Source: an uncultured Prevotellaceae bacterium (lineage in GTDB: Bacteria; Bacteroidota; Bacteroidia; Bacteroidales; Bacteroidaceae). Taken from it: a stretch of 8,043 nucleotides of DNA. The position numbers and the translations under genes were made by a program. The notes under the pieces were generated by a model, which made no database searches, was not told the origin of the DNA, and saw nothing but the letters and a program-made list of their open reading frames with translations. The DNA lies in the NCBI GenBank assembly GCA_946406585.1, contig CAMJLI010000087.1, positions 1 to 8,043 of the forward strand, given 5' to 3'. Positions within the stretch are counted from its first letter, which is position 1. Each line of letters starts with the position of its first letter. Shown piece by piece: positions 1 through 7,117 of this stretch.

Positions 1-700
1 AGATGTTCGACGCTATGTTGAAGCCGGAGGTCAGGTCGTCCATCGTCACTGGTGAAACGCCCATCATGAGGATGCGGGAAAAGGTGGGCTTGTACTGCTT
101 GAAGGTCTCGCGATAGAAGCCCGAGGCGTGTGTCAGCCCGTGGTATATGCCCTCGCCCTCATCATTTAGAACCGTGTTGGTGAAGTTGTCGTATTCGTCA
201 ATGATGAGGTAGAGTTTGGCTCCGATTCTGCGTGCCGACTCATGGATATAGTTGAGCTTGCCTCTGTAACTTTTCTGAGACAGCACATCCTCAAGGAACC
301 CCTCTGGATAGTATCGGGCATAATCCCGGGCGAAGAAGTCAAGCTTGTTATTGCAGTATTCAGCAAAGTTGCGCTCAAGCACATCCGATGTTCCGCTCAC
401 CATCGAGAAGTCGAGGTACAGGATTTGAAACTTTCCCCGCTCCTTTGTGGGGTGGTCGGCAATCCACAGTCCCTCGAAAAGATTTTGGAAGTTATCTCGT
501 TCGTTGATGTCATAATAGGCGCGGAGCATGCTCAGGAAAATGCTCTTGCCGAAGCGGCGCGGGCGAATGAGGAACAGGAAATGATCGGTGTCTTCCATTA
601 TGGGGAGGTACTTCGTCTTGTCGACGAAATAAAGGTTTTCGCTTTTTAGCTGCTTGAAGTCGGAAATGCCGTATGGGAGAAGTTTGACTTGTGCCATCAT
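1..700 (-). CDS. AAA-ATPase-like protein with expected C-terminal PD-(D/E)XK domain (DUF1703 type), 3' end outside window
   Basis: An open frame of 233 codons runs from ATG at 700 to the left edge with no stop. It begins MMAQVKLLPYGISDFKQL, and the opening GISDF..L....YFVDKT is the hallmark of the AAA-ATPase-like family (PF09820). Walker A is RPRRFGKS (residues 46-53), Walker B is LIIDEYDNF (about 165-173), and GVSPVTMDD near residues 214-222 fits the sensor region. In known members a PD-(D/E)XK nuclease-like domain (PDDEXK_9) follows; that part is off the window, so a nuclease role is family knowledge, not seen. The family is abundant and multicopy in Bacteroidales, with no settled function. 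ATG 697 is an equally possible start, one codon in. There is no Shine-Dalgarno site; the upstream bases are A-rich. It is transcribed divergently from the beta-CASP gene. Confidence 0.88.
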   Translation of the reverse strand, partial: MMAQVKLLPYGISDFKQLKSENLYFVDKTKYLPIMEDTDHFLFLIRPRRFGKSIFLSMLRAYYDINERDNFQNLFEGLWIADHPTKERGKFQILYLDFSMVSGTSDVLERNFAEYCNNKLDFFARDYARYYPEGFLEDVLSQKSYRGKLNYIHESARRIGAKLYLIIDEYDNFTNTVLNDEGEGIYHGLTHASGFYRETFKQYKPTFSRILMMGVSPVTMDDLTSGFNIASNI

Positions 701-725
701 TTGCTTTTTTTGGTGATTGACGTTG

Positions 726-757
726 CGAAGATAAGTATTTTTGATGACATTTCCAAA
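726..757 (-). promoter_or_regulatory. Bacteroidales-type promoter of the AAA-ATPase gene
   Basis: On the minus strand a TTTG box (757-754) is followed, after 20 bases, by TATCTTCG (733-726). This matches the Bacteroides consensus TTTG, 19-21 bases, TAnnTTTG with one mismatch in the second box. Transcription should start near 719-720, leaving a leader of about 20 bases before the ATG at 700, the same geometry as at the lyase gene in this window. Confidence 0.6.
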
Positions 758-1146
758 TTTTGTACTCGACAAGGCAATAAAATAGTGCTGATGATTTCTA
801 TAGCTTCCCACCCTCAAATAATTGTGTAAAATGGCAGGTCGTCAAATATCGGCTATTTCAGAGGGCGAGGTTGGTTTTGCCGCGCCTACGAGTGGAGCGC
901 AGATAATGTCACAGATATGGGCATCTATGGACAGATATTTGCAAAAAACCATAAGTTTTTTATTGTTGTCTGCGGAGTTTTTGCATAGGCGATGCCGAAA
1001 ACGTCTGTTTTTGCTTGTCCCTTTCGTATATATATTATAGAGCTCTTGATTCTTGACGGCAAAACATGAACGAGAACATCATAGGAAAAGAGGTGGACAA
1101 GATTCAACATTAATGAAATATAGTATTACGAAAGTTTTATAAAATC
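758..1146. other. AT-rich divergent intergenic spacer without a supported full gene
   Basis: This stretch separates the divergent AAA-ATPase and beta-CASP genes. Short open frames exist on both strands (822-1040 plus, 925-1110 minus), but they overlap each other, lack family signatures and end in low-complexity sequence, so I do not call them. Visible structure: ACAGATAT occurs at 911-918 and 931-938; GTTTTTGC occurs at 977-984 and 1007-1014, with a near-complement GCAAAAAAC at 941-949; a run of alternating T and A lies at 1026-1037. The plus-strand promoter for the beta-CASP gene should be here, but I found no good TAnnTTTG box at the usual distance before 1147. Confidence 0.5.
1066..1113 (+). 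other. 15-codon mini-ORF: possible ATPase gene remnant or leader peptide
   Basis: ATG at 1066 opens MNENIIGKEVDKIQH and stops at TAA 1111-1113, 33 bases before the beta-CASP start. The peptide resembles the usual opening of archaeal-type ATPases (PF01637/DUF234 group), which often begin with a few residues, IIGRE, then a charged helix before the P-loop. The rest of such a gene is absent. It may be a decayed remnant left by a deletion, a short leader peptide for the downstream gene, or chance. An imperfect inverted repeat (1046-1055 with 1098-1107, one mismatch) encloses its start region. Confidence 0.2.
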
Positions 1147-2406
1147 ATGAATATTAAAGTACATAGGGGACTCGAACAGATAGGCGGATGCATCACAGAG
1201 ATTTCGACAGGAACATCACGTGTTTTCATCGACTTCGGGCAGAATCTCCCGGGCAATGGAGAACCGACTACACCTGAGGAGGACAAGGAGTTGGTAGAAA
1301 GAATATTTGCACAAAACAAGAAGGAGCACGAAGCCGTATTCTATACTCATGGGCATGAGGATCATGTAGGATTAATGGAGTATATTCCGCAAGGGGTGCC
1401 TCAGTACATGAGCGAAGGAACCAAGGAACTGCTTTCTATCAAGTATGAGGTGATGTATGAAGGTGCCAATTTGAAGGTCACCAACACTCTTCAAAATGGA
1501 TGCGACCAACAGGAGAATGGTGATGCCCTAAGCAGACTGACGTATGCTGACAACAAGCGAAAGCTGCTGGAGAATGTAATTGTTTGGAAGAAAACCTTGC
1601 CACACAAGTCTCCTGCCAGCATTGTCATTGGTGACATCAAAGTAACTCCTTTCTTCAATTGCCACAGCATATACGACTCCCACATGTTTCTCATTGAGGC
1701 TGACGGAAAACGAATTTGGCACACCGGTGACTATCGTGAACATGGCTACATGGGCAAGGGCTTGTTCCCTACACTGAAGAAATATGCCACAGACATCGAC
1801 GTGCTGATCACAGAAGGCACAATGCTGAATCAAGATGGCAAATGCATCCATGAGCATGAGGTGTCATCGAAGATGGCAAGTGTAATGAAGACCTTCAAAT
1901 ATGTCTTTGTCCTTGCGTCAGCCACGGACATTGAAAGGCTTGCCTCCATAAAGGAAGCCGCGAAGAAAGCCAAAAAACCTTTGTGCATTTGGTCTTTGTT
2001 CATGAGAAGGACAATGGAGTTCTTTACGGAGCATGAATCTAAATTGTCAAATGGATTATTTGAATTCAAACCTCTATTCTATAGCGAACGGTTGCACACC
2101 AAATTAAAGCGCAAGGGATTTGCCATGGTCGCAGGTTCGTCGCAGGTTGAAAAGGTCAGAGAGTTTCTTGGTACGCTCCCACAAGAAGAAACCCTCCTGA
2201 TATACTCTTCATGGGATGGCTATTACAAGATTCCAGAGCAAGTGAATGCAAATCCCAGGTATAAGGAATTCAGGGAAATGTTCCAAAATGTCGTGGATAT
2301 TCACACTTCCGGCCATGCCGACAGGCAGACAATCGAGAGTGTGATAAGTTGTGTTGACCCAAAAGAGGTCATCTGCATCCACAAGGATGCAGATGCGAAA
2401 TTATGA
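1147..2406 (+). CDS. MBL-fold metallo-hydrolase with beta-CASP (RNase J-like) features
   Basis: The 419-residue protein has the metallo-beta-lactamase metal site: VFIDFGQN (26-33, motif I Asp), HGHEDHVG (68-75, HxHxDH), NCHSIYDSH (171-179, third histidine) and HTGDYR (192-197, bridging Asp 195). ITEGT (221-225) fits beta-CASP motif A, SGHA (388-391) motif B, and CIHK (410-413) motif C. The SGHA then PKEVICIH ending is that of RNase J-like nucleic-acid hydrolases, so RNA or DNA cleavage is inferred; the substrate is unknown. At 419 residues it is shorter than RNase J (about 550) and stops seven residues after the motif C histidine, so the C-terminal dimerisation domain of RNase J is missing. 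The start lacks a Shine-Dalgarno site; the preceding bases are AT-rich, as is common in this phylum. Sampled lines are about 35-47% G+C, below the lyase gene. Its end lies 14 bases from the convergent lyase stop. Confidence 0.85.
   Translation: MNIKVHRGLEQIGGCITEISTGTSRVFIDFGQNLPGNGEPTTPEEDKELVERIFAQNKKEHEAVFYTHGHEDHVGLMEYIPQGVPQYMSEGTKELLSIKYEVMYEGANLKVTNTLQNGCDQQENGDALSRLTYADNKRKLLENVIVWKKTLPHKSPASIVIGDIKVTPFFNCHSIYDSHMFLIEADGKRIWHTGDYREHGYMGKGLFPTLKKYATDIDVLITEGTMLNQDGKCIHEHEVSSKMASVMKTFKYVFVLASATDIERLASIKEAAKKAKKPLCIWSLFMRRTMEFFTEHESKLSNGLFEFKPLFYSERLHTKLKRKGFAMVAGSSQVEKVREFLGTLPQEETLLIYSSWDGYYKIPEQVNANPRYKEFREMFQNVVDIHTSGHADRQTIESVISCVDPKEVICIHKDADAKL
2370..2395 (-). terminator. Perfect 11-bp hairpin, candidate terminator of the lyase gene
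   Basis: Positions 2370-2380 (CATCTGCATCC) pair perfectly with 2385-2395 (GGATGCAGATG) around a four-base loop. Read on the minus strand, the hairpin starts 25 bases after the lyase stop codon and is followed within about six bases by TTTT (CTCTTTTGG), a weak T-tract. Read on the plus strand it lies inside the last codons of the beta-CASP gene and has no T-tract after it. Termination of the minus-strand transcript is therefore the better guess, but the short, delayed T-run keeps confidence low. Confidence 0.35.
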
Positions 2407-2420
2407 GCATCAAATATTTG

Positions 2421-5400
2421 TTATCTTATTGTTATCTTGCGTGATACATTGCCACGGACGACGATGTATGTGCCGCGACGTAACAACGCACGTGCTGCAG
2501 CATAGGGCTTGCGGGTGAAGAGACTGGTGCCGCTGACGGTAAAGATGTCTACCAGGTCGTTGTCGGCGATGACGGCGTCAATGTCGTTGACTATGGCTGT
2601 GACACGCAGTTTGCCGTCGGTGAGCAGGGTGGAACTGTCGAACTCGTATCCCACACCGCCGTCATCCACTTTCACTATGAAGTCGCCTGTGTGTGAGCCG
2701 CTGACTTTATAGACGGTGATTTCGCTGCCGACTTCCAAATGTCGTGTCGTGGGTATGGCGACAAGTATGGTGTCGCCGTCATGCTTGAGATTGCCTTTCA
2801 CCGTGAGGCACGTGTTGCCATTGGCATTCAACTGACAGTGTGTTGTGGCACCTTTCTTCAGAGTGAGGTTCTGCACCGTGGCCGTTCCGGTGATGACACC
2901 TGAGGAGTTCACGTTAATAATCCCTGTGGTGACGGCTGCAGACGAAGCATTGCTCAATTCCAGTGTGCCACCATTGACGGTGATTGGCGACGTGCTGCCA
3001 GCGTTCTTCAGCGTCAGGCGCCCCTTTCCCTCCTTGAAGACGGAGGCGCCTTTGAAAAGGCCGGAGAACGTCATGTCCTTGTCAAGATATCCGATTCGGT
3101 AGGTGGTCTGTCCTTCCAACACGCCATCGGTGGCAGTGCCTTCAATGGCACCGATTTTCAGCGTGGCAGACTGCTGGTTGGCGCTGCCGCCGGAATAGTG
3201 GGCGATGTTGGTGGCGGCATCGACCTTCAATGTGGCTTTCGACATGTCGGTGACATTGCTCATCAGGCGCCACTGACTGCCGGATGCTGTAAGAGTGCCT
3301 TCGAAGTCCTTGAAGTCAAGGCCGATGTCGCAGCGCACATATTTCGAGACGATGGTCAGCGAGCCCTTTCCTTTCACGCTCCCGTTCAGCTTGCCGCGCG
3401 AAGAACCGACAATCTTGTTTGTCGTGCCAGCCGCCACGGTGACGATGTGATTGAAGACGGGCACGGTGGAGGTGCTGTTCACATCCAACTGACGCACCTC
3501 ACCTCCTGCCAGCAGCATCGGCGAACCGTTACGGCCGAAGGTGGCGTTCCAAGCACCTTGCGCCACCACGCCTTTTTTCACTATCAGGCCAGCGAAGCTG
3601 TTGGTGCCACCATAGGTGAAGTTCAGCTGTCCTGCACCGTCTTTTACAAGATATCCCGAACCGCTGACAGCTCCTTTCAGAGAGAGGGAACTGTTGCTTT
3701 GCGTGATGCGTATGGTGGCGGTGTCGGTAACGGTGACCTGCCGGTCGGTGCCCATGTTCTCCTTGCTCAGCACCAGTGTGCCGCCGTTGAGCTGCAGGTT
3801 GTCCCTGGCAGCAGTAGCAGCACCCAGGGCACTCTTGTTTCCGCCATCAAAGAAGTTGGGCACTGTTAGCGTTCCGCCGTTCACGATGGTTTTTCCCGTG
3901 TAGTCGCTGTATTTCATGTTCAGGGTAACATTGGCGTCGCGGTTCACGGTGACACCACCCTCTCCGCTGATGCCACCCTCGCCAGATAGGGTGTAGGTGC
4001 CGGAGTCGAAGGTGACGCCGCTGGTGACCATCATTTCATTGACGGTGATATTCTTTTGCAAGCTCTGCTCATTGAACACCACGGCATCGCCAGCCACGAA
4101 AGCCGTTGAACCGTTGATATCGAAATTATGCGACTTGTAGTCCCATACATTGCTCTCATAGCCATACCACAGCACATTCTGCTGCGGAGCGCGACTTCCG
4201 TTGATGACAAGCACCAGTTTGTTGTCCTTCACGACAAGGTCGTAGTTGATGCCCTCCAACCCACGTGTCTTCAGTTTCGACGGGTCGCAGGTCATCGTGC
4301 CGGTGCATGAGGCAATGACATATTCTGCCTCTTCATTGTTTTGCAGGTTCACAGTGATATGGTTGGTGCCTTTGAAAGTCAGGTCTCCCTCAACCTGAAG
4401 ACTGCCGCATATGGGATATGTGCCATGAGAGTTGCCTATTTCTAATGCCACTACTTCCAGATATACATTGCCTGGCAGTGTGACGCTCTTCTTGGAATAA
4501 ATAATTCCATCTGGAGCCATGTCGTCTCCTGGCATCAGCCTGCAGCCTTCATGGTTTAATGCTCCCTCAAAGGTGATGGTGTCCTTCAAGGTGACGTTGC
4601 CGCTCAAGGTGCCGCGTGCACGCAGTTCCACAGGTCCGGCGATGTCGCCGTTCACCCGCAGCGTTCCCTCGCTGATGATGGTGGGGCCGGTGTGTCGCAG
4701 CCAACCGGCAAGATATGCCATGCCCTGCATCGACTTGATGAGCGAGCCGCTGCCTGTTGTGATGATGCCATCAGGTGCCCCCAGGTGCTGGCTCGTTATT
4801 TCATAGTCATGGCCTCTTGGGGGCATCAGGTAGATGACAGGTGCATCCATGGGCTTGTCAACCCAAATCTTGGAGTTGTTGTCGCCATGGATGTCGAAGA
4901 TGATGCTCTTGCCGTCAGCGTAGGGTGCGGCATTCGTCATGTCAAAAGTGGTGAAACCGTCGTCAAGGTTGACGCCTTCGCTTGTTTTCGATGCTGAGCC
5001 GCGCTTCCACCTCAGGTCTGCCTGAAACACAGGCGGGAGGGGTGGCATCGGCATGTTGCCACCGAGATAGAATCCGGTGTTGGGATGCTGGTAGTAGCCG
5101 CGCGTGGTGCAGTCGCCCCGGTAATGGGAGTCTTGTTGAAGGCAATAGATGCTGTAATTGGTGGGCATGGCAGTGGTGTATCCCACAAGGCCTGTGCAGC
5201 TCTCGTCGTTCTGCTTGGCAAGGATGACCTCCTCGCGCCAGTCGCCTATGATGTCGCCCATGAAGGCGGGACGGGTGCCGGTGGCGGCGTGGGTGGCCCA
5301 GTTGCTCTCCTGCGAGAACTCCGCCAGACGGTTGCCAAGCACTTTCGACACCATCAGGTTGGTGCCCCAACCGCTGCCGCCGGGGGAATTGAGCCACTCG

Positions 5401-7037
5401 CGCTGCAGGTCGCCGTCCCACCAACAGCCCTCAAACATCGACCCTGTGCGGGTCTGGCCGGTGCGCTCGCCCTTGCAGTCGTAAACGTAATCATCGACAT
5501 AGCTCAGTATCTCGTAGCCTTTATGCGAGGCGTCGATGTCGAGACAGGTGCCGCGCCCCACATCGTAAACGCTGGGCAGGTACCACTCCTTGATGCGCTC
5601 TGCCGTGCGGGCATCGTAGAGAATCTGTCCGAGCAACGAACTCTGCTGGATGGCATAGACCTCCAGGCCGGGACGGTCGGGGTCGATGTCGGAAAGGACG
5701 AAGCGGTCGCCGTGGCCGATGCCGGGACTGGCGAACCATCCCGTGTGGGGATTCACCGAGTAGCCGCCCTGAATCATCTCGTCGGTGCCGTCGCCGTCAA
5801 CGTCGGCTACGCGCAGCTGGTGGAACTCTGCGGGCCATGGGGTCTTGTCGTTGCGGCTCCAGGTATGTGAGTGGTGCCAGTTTGTCGGACTGCCGCTGCT
5901 CCAGTCGTAGTCCCAGGTGAACACATAATTGTGGTGGGTCTTGTTGTTGTCGCGGTCCAGGCACTCCATCACCAGAGAAGGGTGGATGCCGTCGAGATAG
6001 CAAATGGCGAAATGGCCGTCCATGGCTGAGTATCCATCGCTCATGTAGTTGGGGCGTGAGGTGCGCGTGTAGTGGTCGCTGCCGTCATGCACCTCGTCGT
6101 ATTTCAATTCGCTGGCGGCTATCTCCTCTCCTGTCAGGCCATCGATGACGCTGATGTAAAATGGCCTGTTGCGCACCGTTTGCGTGCGGTAGTCTACGAT
6201 GCCGTCGCCATCCACATCGGGAACATCGCTGCCCATGGCATATTTGCCCCAGGTGTTGTTTCTCTTGTCCCAAAAGCGGGTGCCGTCGCTGCTGCGTACC
6301 ATCACCTCGCAGCGTCCGTCGCAGTTGATGTCCCATGCTACTACCATGTCGTTCTGGCCGCCACAGATGTTCACATTAGGACCCATGTCCACAGTCCAAA
6401 GCAGTTCGCCCGCAAATGTATATGCCTGTATCTTGTGGCTGGTGGTGGCGGTGTTCTCTGTGTTTTCGGCATCATCCGACACGCCGCCGGCAAAGAGGCG
6501 GTCCACCACCATCGCATCATACTCTCCATCGCCATCGGTGTCCATAGGCCAGCAGTATTTCGTGCGGTAGTCGTTGCGATGTATCACGTTGTTGTCGAAG
6601 TCGATGTTAAACCACACGTTGGGCCAAGGCTGGGATTTATACAAGAAGGGCTTGCTCATGGTGCCCTCCACACCGTCGGGACTGACAGCCGTGACGGCAT
6701 ATTCGGTGTTCGGCGTTAGCGACGACGGCTTGTAGTTGGTCACTTGCAGGGGGGTGGCATTCATCTTCGTGAATTCAGTAGCTCCTGCTGAGCGTTTGTA
6801 AACATTGTAGGTGGTGCCTTCGGGCTCCTGTGCCAACTTGCGCCAGGAAATGAGGTAGCCTGTGCCGCCAGATGAGGTGACGCTGCGTCCACCGGAACGA
6901 TAGACTGCCACTACGCCACGGTCAAGTGGCTGCAGCAGTCGTTGAGCACATATGGAAAGATTGCAAATGACTAAGAGCAGAATTGCTAATGCAATCCGCT
7001 TTGATAATCTCAATGCGAAAGTAATAAAAGGTAGCAT
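2421..7037 (-). CDS. Secreted rhamnogalacturonan lyase (PL11) with autotransporter-type repeat tail and T9SS-like C-terminus
   Basis: The 1538-residue product has a signal peptide (about 1-32, hydrophobic 15-28, likely cut in CAQ). Residues 33-130 form the N-terminal beta domain of family PL11, opening QPLDRGVVAV and LISWRKLAQEP. Residues 135-675 are the PL11 propeller, with Asp-rich calcium loops DTDGDGEYD (166-174), DINCDGRCE (236-244), DVDGDGIVD (274-282) and DVDGDGTDE (412-420), closing with DIIGDWREE and GYYQHPNTGFYLGG. PL11 enzymes cut rhamnogalacturonan I backbones by calcium-dependent beta-elimination and are usually about 600 residues. Here residues 676-1480 add a repeat tail, and 1495-1538, ending GTYIVVRGN then KITIR, resembles a type A type IX secretion sorting domain. 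I start it at ATG 7037: the in-frame ATG at 7097 overlaps the -33 box of the promoter and would put 20 polar residues before the signal peptide. The location is inferred to be the cell surface or outside. It probably acts with the upstream GH97 on plant pectin. Confidence 0.9.
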   Translation of the reverse strand: MLPFITFALRLSKRIALAILLLVICNLSICAQRLLQPLDRGVVAVYRSGGRSVTSSGGTGYLISWRKLAQEPEGTTYNVYKRSAGATEFTKMNATPLQVTNYKPSSLTPNTEYAVTAVSPDGVEGTMSKPFLYKSQPWPNVWFNIDFDNNVIHRNDYRTKYCWPMDTDGDGEYDAMVVDRLFAGGVSDDAENTENTATTSHKIQAYTFAGELLWTVDMGPNVNICGGQNDMVVAWDINCDGRCEVMVRSSDGTRFWDKRNNTWGKYAMGSDVPDVDGDGIVDYRTQTVRNRPFYISVIDGLTGEEIAASELKYDEVHDGSDHYTRTSRPNYMSDGYSAMDGHFAICYLDGIHPSLVMECLDRDNNKTHHNYVFTWDYDWSSGSPTNWHHSHTWSRNDKTPWPAEFHQLRVADVDGDGTDEMIQGGYSVNPHTGWFASPGIGHGDRFVLSDIDPDRPGLEVYAIQQSSLLGQILYDARTAERIKEWYLPSVYDVGRGTCLDIDASHKGYEILSYVDDYVYDCKGERTGQTRTGSMFEGCWWDGDLQREWLNSPGGSGWGTNLMVSKVLGNRLAEFSQESNWATHAATGTRPAFMGDIIGDWREEVILAKQNDESCTGLVGYTTAMPTNYSIYCLQQDSHYRGDCTTRGYYQHPNTGFYLGGNMPMPPLPPVFQADLRWKRGSASKTSEGVNLDDGFTTFDMTNAAPYADGKSIIFDIHGDNNSKIWVDKPMDAPVIYLMPPRGHDYEITSQHLGAPDGIITTGSGSLIKSMQGMAYLAGWLRHTGPTIISEGTLRVNGDIAGPVELRARGTLSGNVTLKDTITFEGALNHEGCRLMPGDDMAPDGIIYSKKSVTLPGNVYLEVVALEIGNSHGTYPICGSLQVEGDLTFKGTNHITVNLQNNEEAEYVIASCTGTMTCDPSKLKTRGLEGINYDLVVKDNKLVLVINGSRAPQQNVLWYGYESNVWDYKSHNFDINGSTAFVAGDAVVFNEQSLQKNITVNEMMVTSGVTFDSGTYTLSGEGGISGEGGVTVNRDANVTLNMKYSDYTGKTIVNGGTLTVPNFFDGGNKSALGAATAARDNLQLNGGTLVLSKENMGTDRQVTVTDTATIRITQSNSSLSLKGAVSGSGYLVKDGAGQLNFTYGGTNSFAGLIVKKGVVAQGAWNATFGRNGSPMLLAGGEVRQLDVNSTSTVPVFNHIVTVAAGTTNKIVGSSRGKLNGSVKGKGSLTIVSKYVRCDIGLDFKDFEGTLTASGSQWRLMSNVTDMSKATLKVDAATNIAHYSGGSANQQSATLKIGAIEGTATDGVLEGQTTYRIGYLDKDMTFSGLFKGASVFKEGKGRLTLKNAGSTSPITVNGGTLELSNASSAAVTTGIINVNSSGVITGTATVQNLTLKKGATTHCQLNANGNTCLTVKGNLKHDGDTILVAIPTTRHLEVGSEITVYKVSGSHTGDFIVKVDDGGVGYEFDSSTLLTDGKLRVTAIVNDIDAVIADNDLVDIFTVSGTSLFTRKPYAAARALLRRGTYIVVRGNVSRKITIR
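2598..5012 (-). repeat. Autotransporter-associated beta-strand repeat region within the lyase (residues 676-1480)
   Basis: The tail repeats the GGTL motif of passenger-associated repeats (PF12951): SEGTLRVNG (789-797), NGGTLTVPN (1053-1061), NGGTLVLSK (1084-1092) and NGGTLELSN (1355-1363). LVKDGAGQLNF (1130-1140) and VFKEGKGRLTL (1333-1343) match the consensus strand that precedes such motifs. The sequence is rich in Gly, Thr, Asn, Ser and Val with alternating hydrophobic residues, as expected of a long beta-helix. Two blocks look duplicated: LQVEGDLTFKG (880-890) and LTVKGNLKHDG (1411-1421) are each followed by a beta strand and a capping segment ending KLVLVI or KLRVTA. No beta-barrel translocator is present, so this is a passenger-like stalk, not a classical autotransporter. 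Confidence 0.7.
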
Positions 7038-7064
7038 GGTCGTTATGGTAGTTTGTTCTGGGTG

Positions 7065-7098
7065 CAAATATAGACAAAACTTTTTATATCTTGCCAAA
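7065..7098 (-). promoter_or_regulatory. Bacteroidales-type promoter of the PL11 lyase gene
   Basis: The minus strand has TATATTTG (7072-7065), a perfect TAnnTTTG box. A TTTG (7098-7095) lies 22 bases upstream, slightly longer than the usual 19-21 spacing. The expected transcription start near 7058-7059 leaves a leader of about 20 bases before ATG 7037. This box excludes the ATG at 7097 as the main start and shows that the lyase can be transcribed independently of the SMR gene, whose stop is at 7118. Confidence 0.7.
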
Positions 7099-7117
7099 AA
7101 AGGTGTTCTTTTGTATG

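Noticed and set aside
242..649. 135-codon plus-strand frame at the left edge
   Set aside because: It is antisense to the AAA-ATPase frame, which carries Walker A and B motifs and a matching promoter.
822..1040. 72-codon plus-strand frame in the spacer
   Set aside because: No family signature; it runs into low-complexity T-rich DNA and overlaps an opposite-strand frame (925-1110) of equal weakness.
3198..3869. 223-codon open frame on the plus strand
   Set aside because: It is antisense to the repeat tail of the lyase, with no start signal or family resemblance. The same reasoning rejects 6072-6719.
5085..5870. 261-codon open frame on the plus strand
   Set aside because: It is antisense to the PL11 propeller, which has clear family motifs; G+C-rich coding DNA often leaves the opposite strand open. 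The translation has no recognisable domain.
6944..6955. Possible lipobox (LSIC) in the lyase signal peptide
   Set aside because: Ile just before Cys is not a usual lipobox residue, and CAQ fits ordinary signal peptidase I cleavage; the T9SS-like tail also argues against a lipoprotein.
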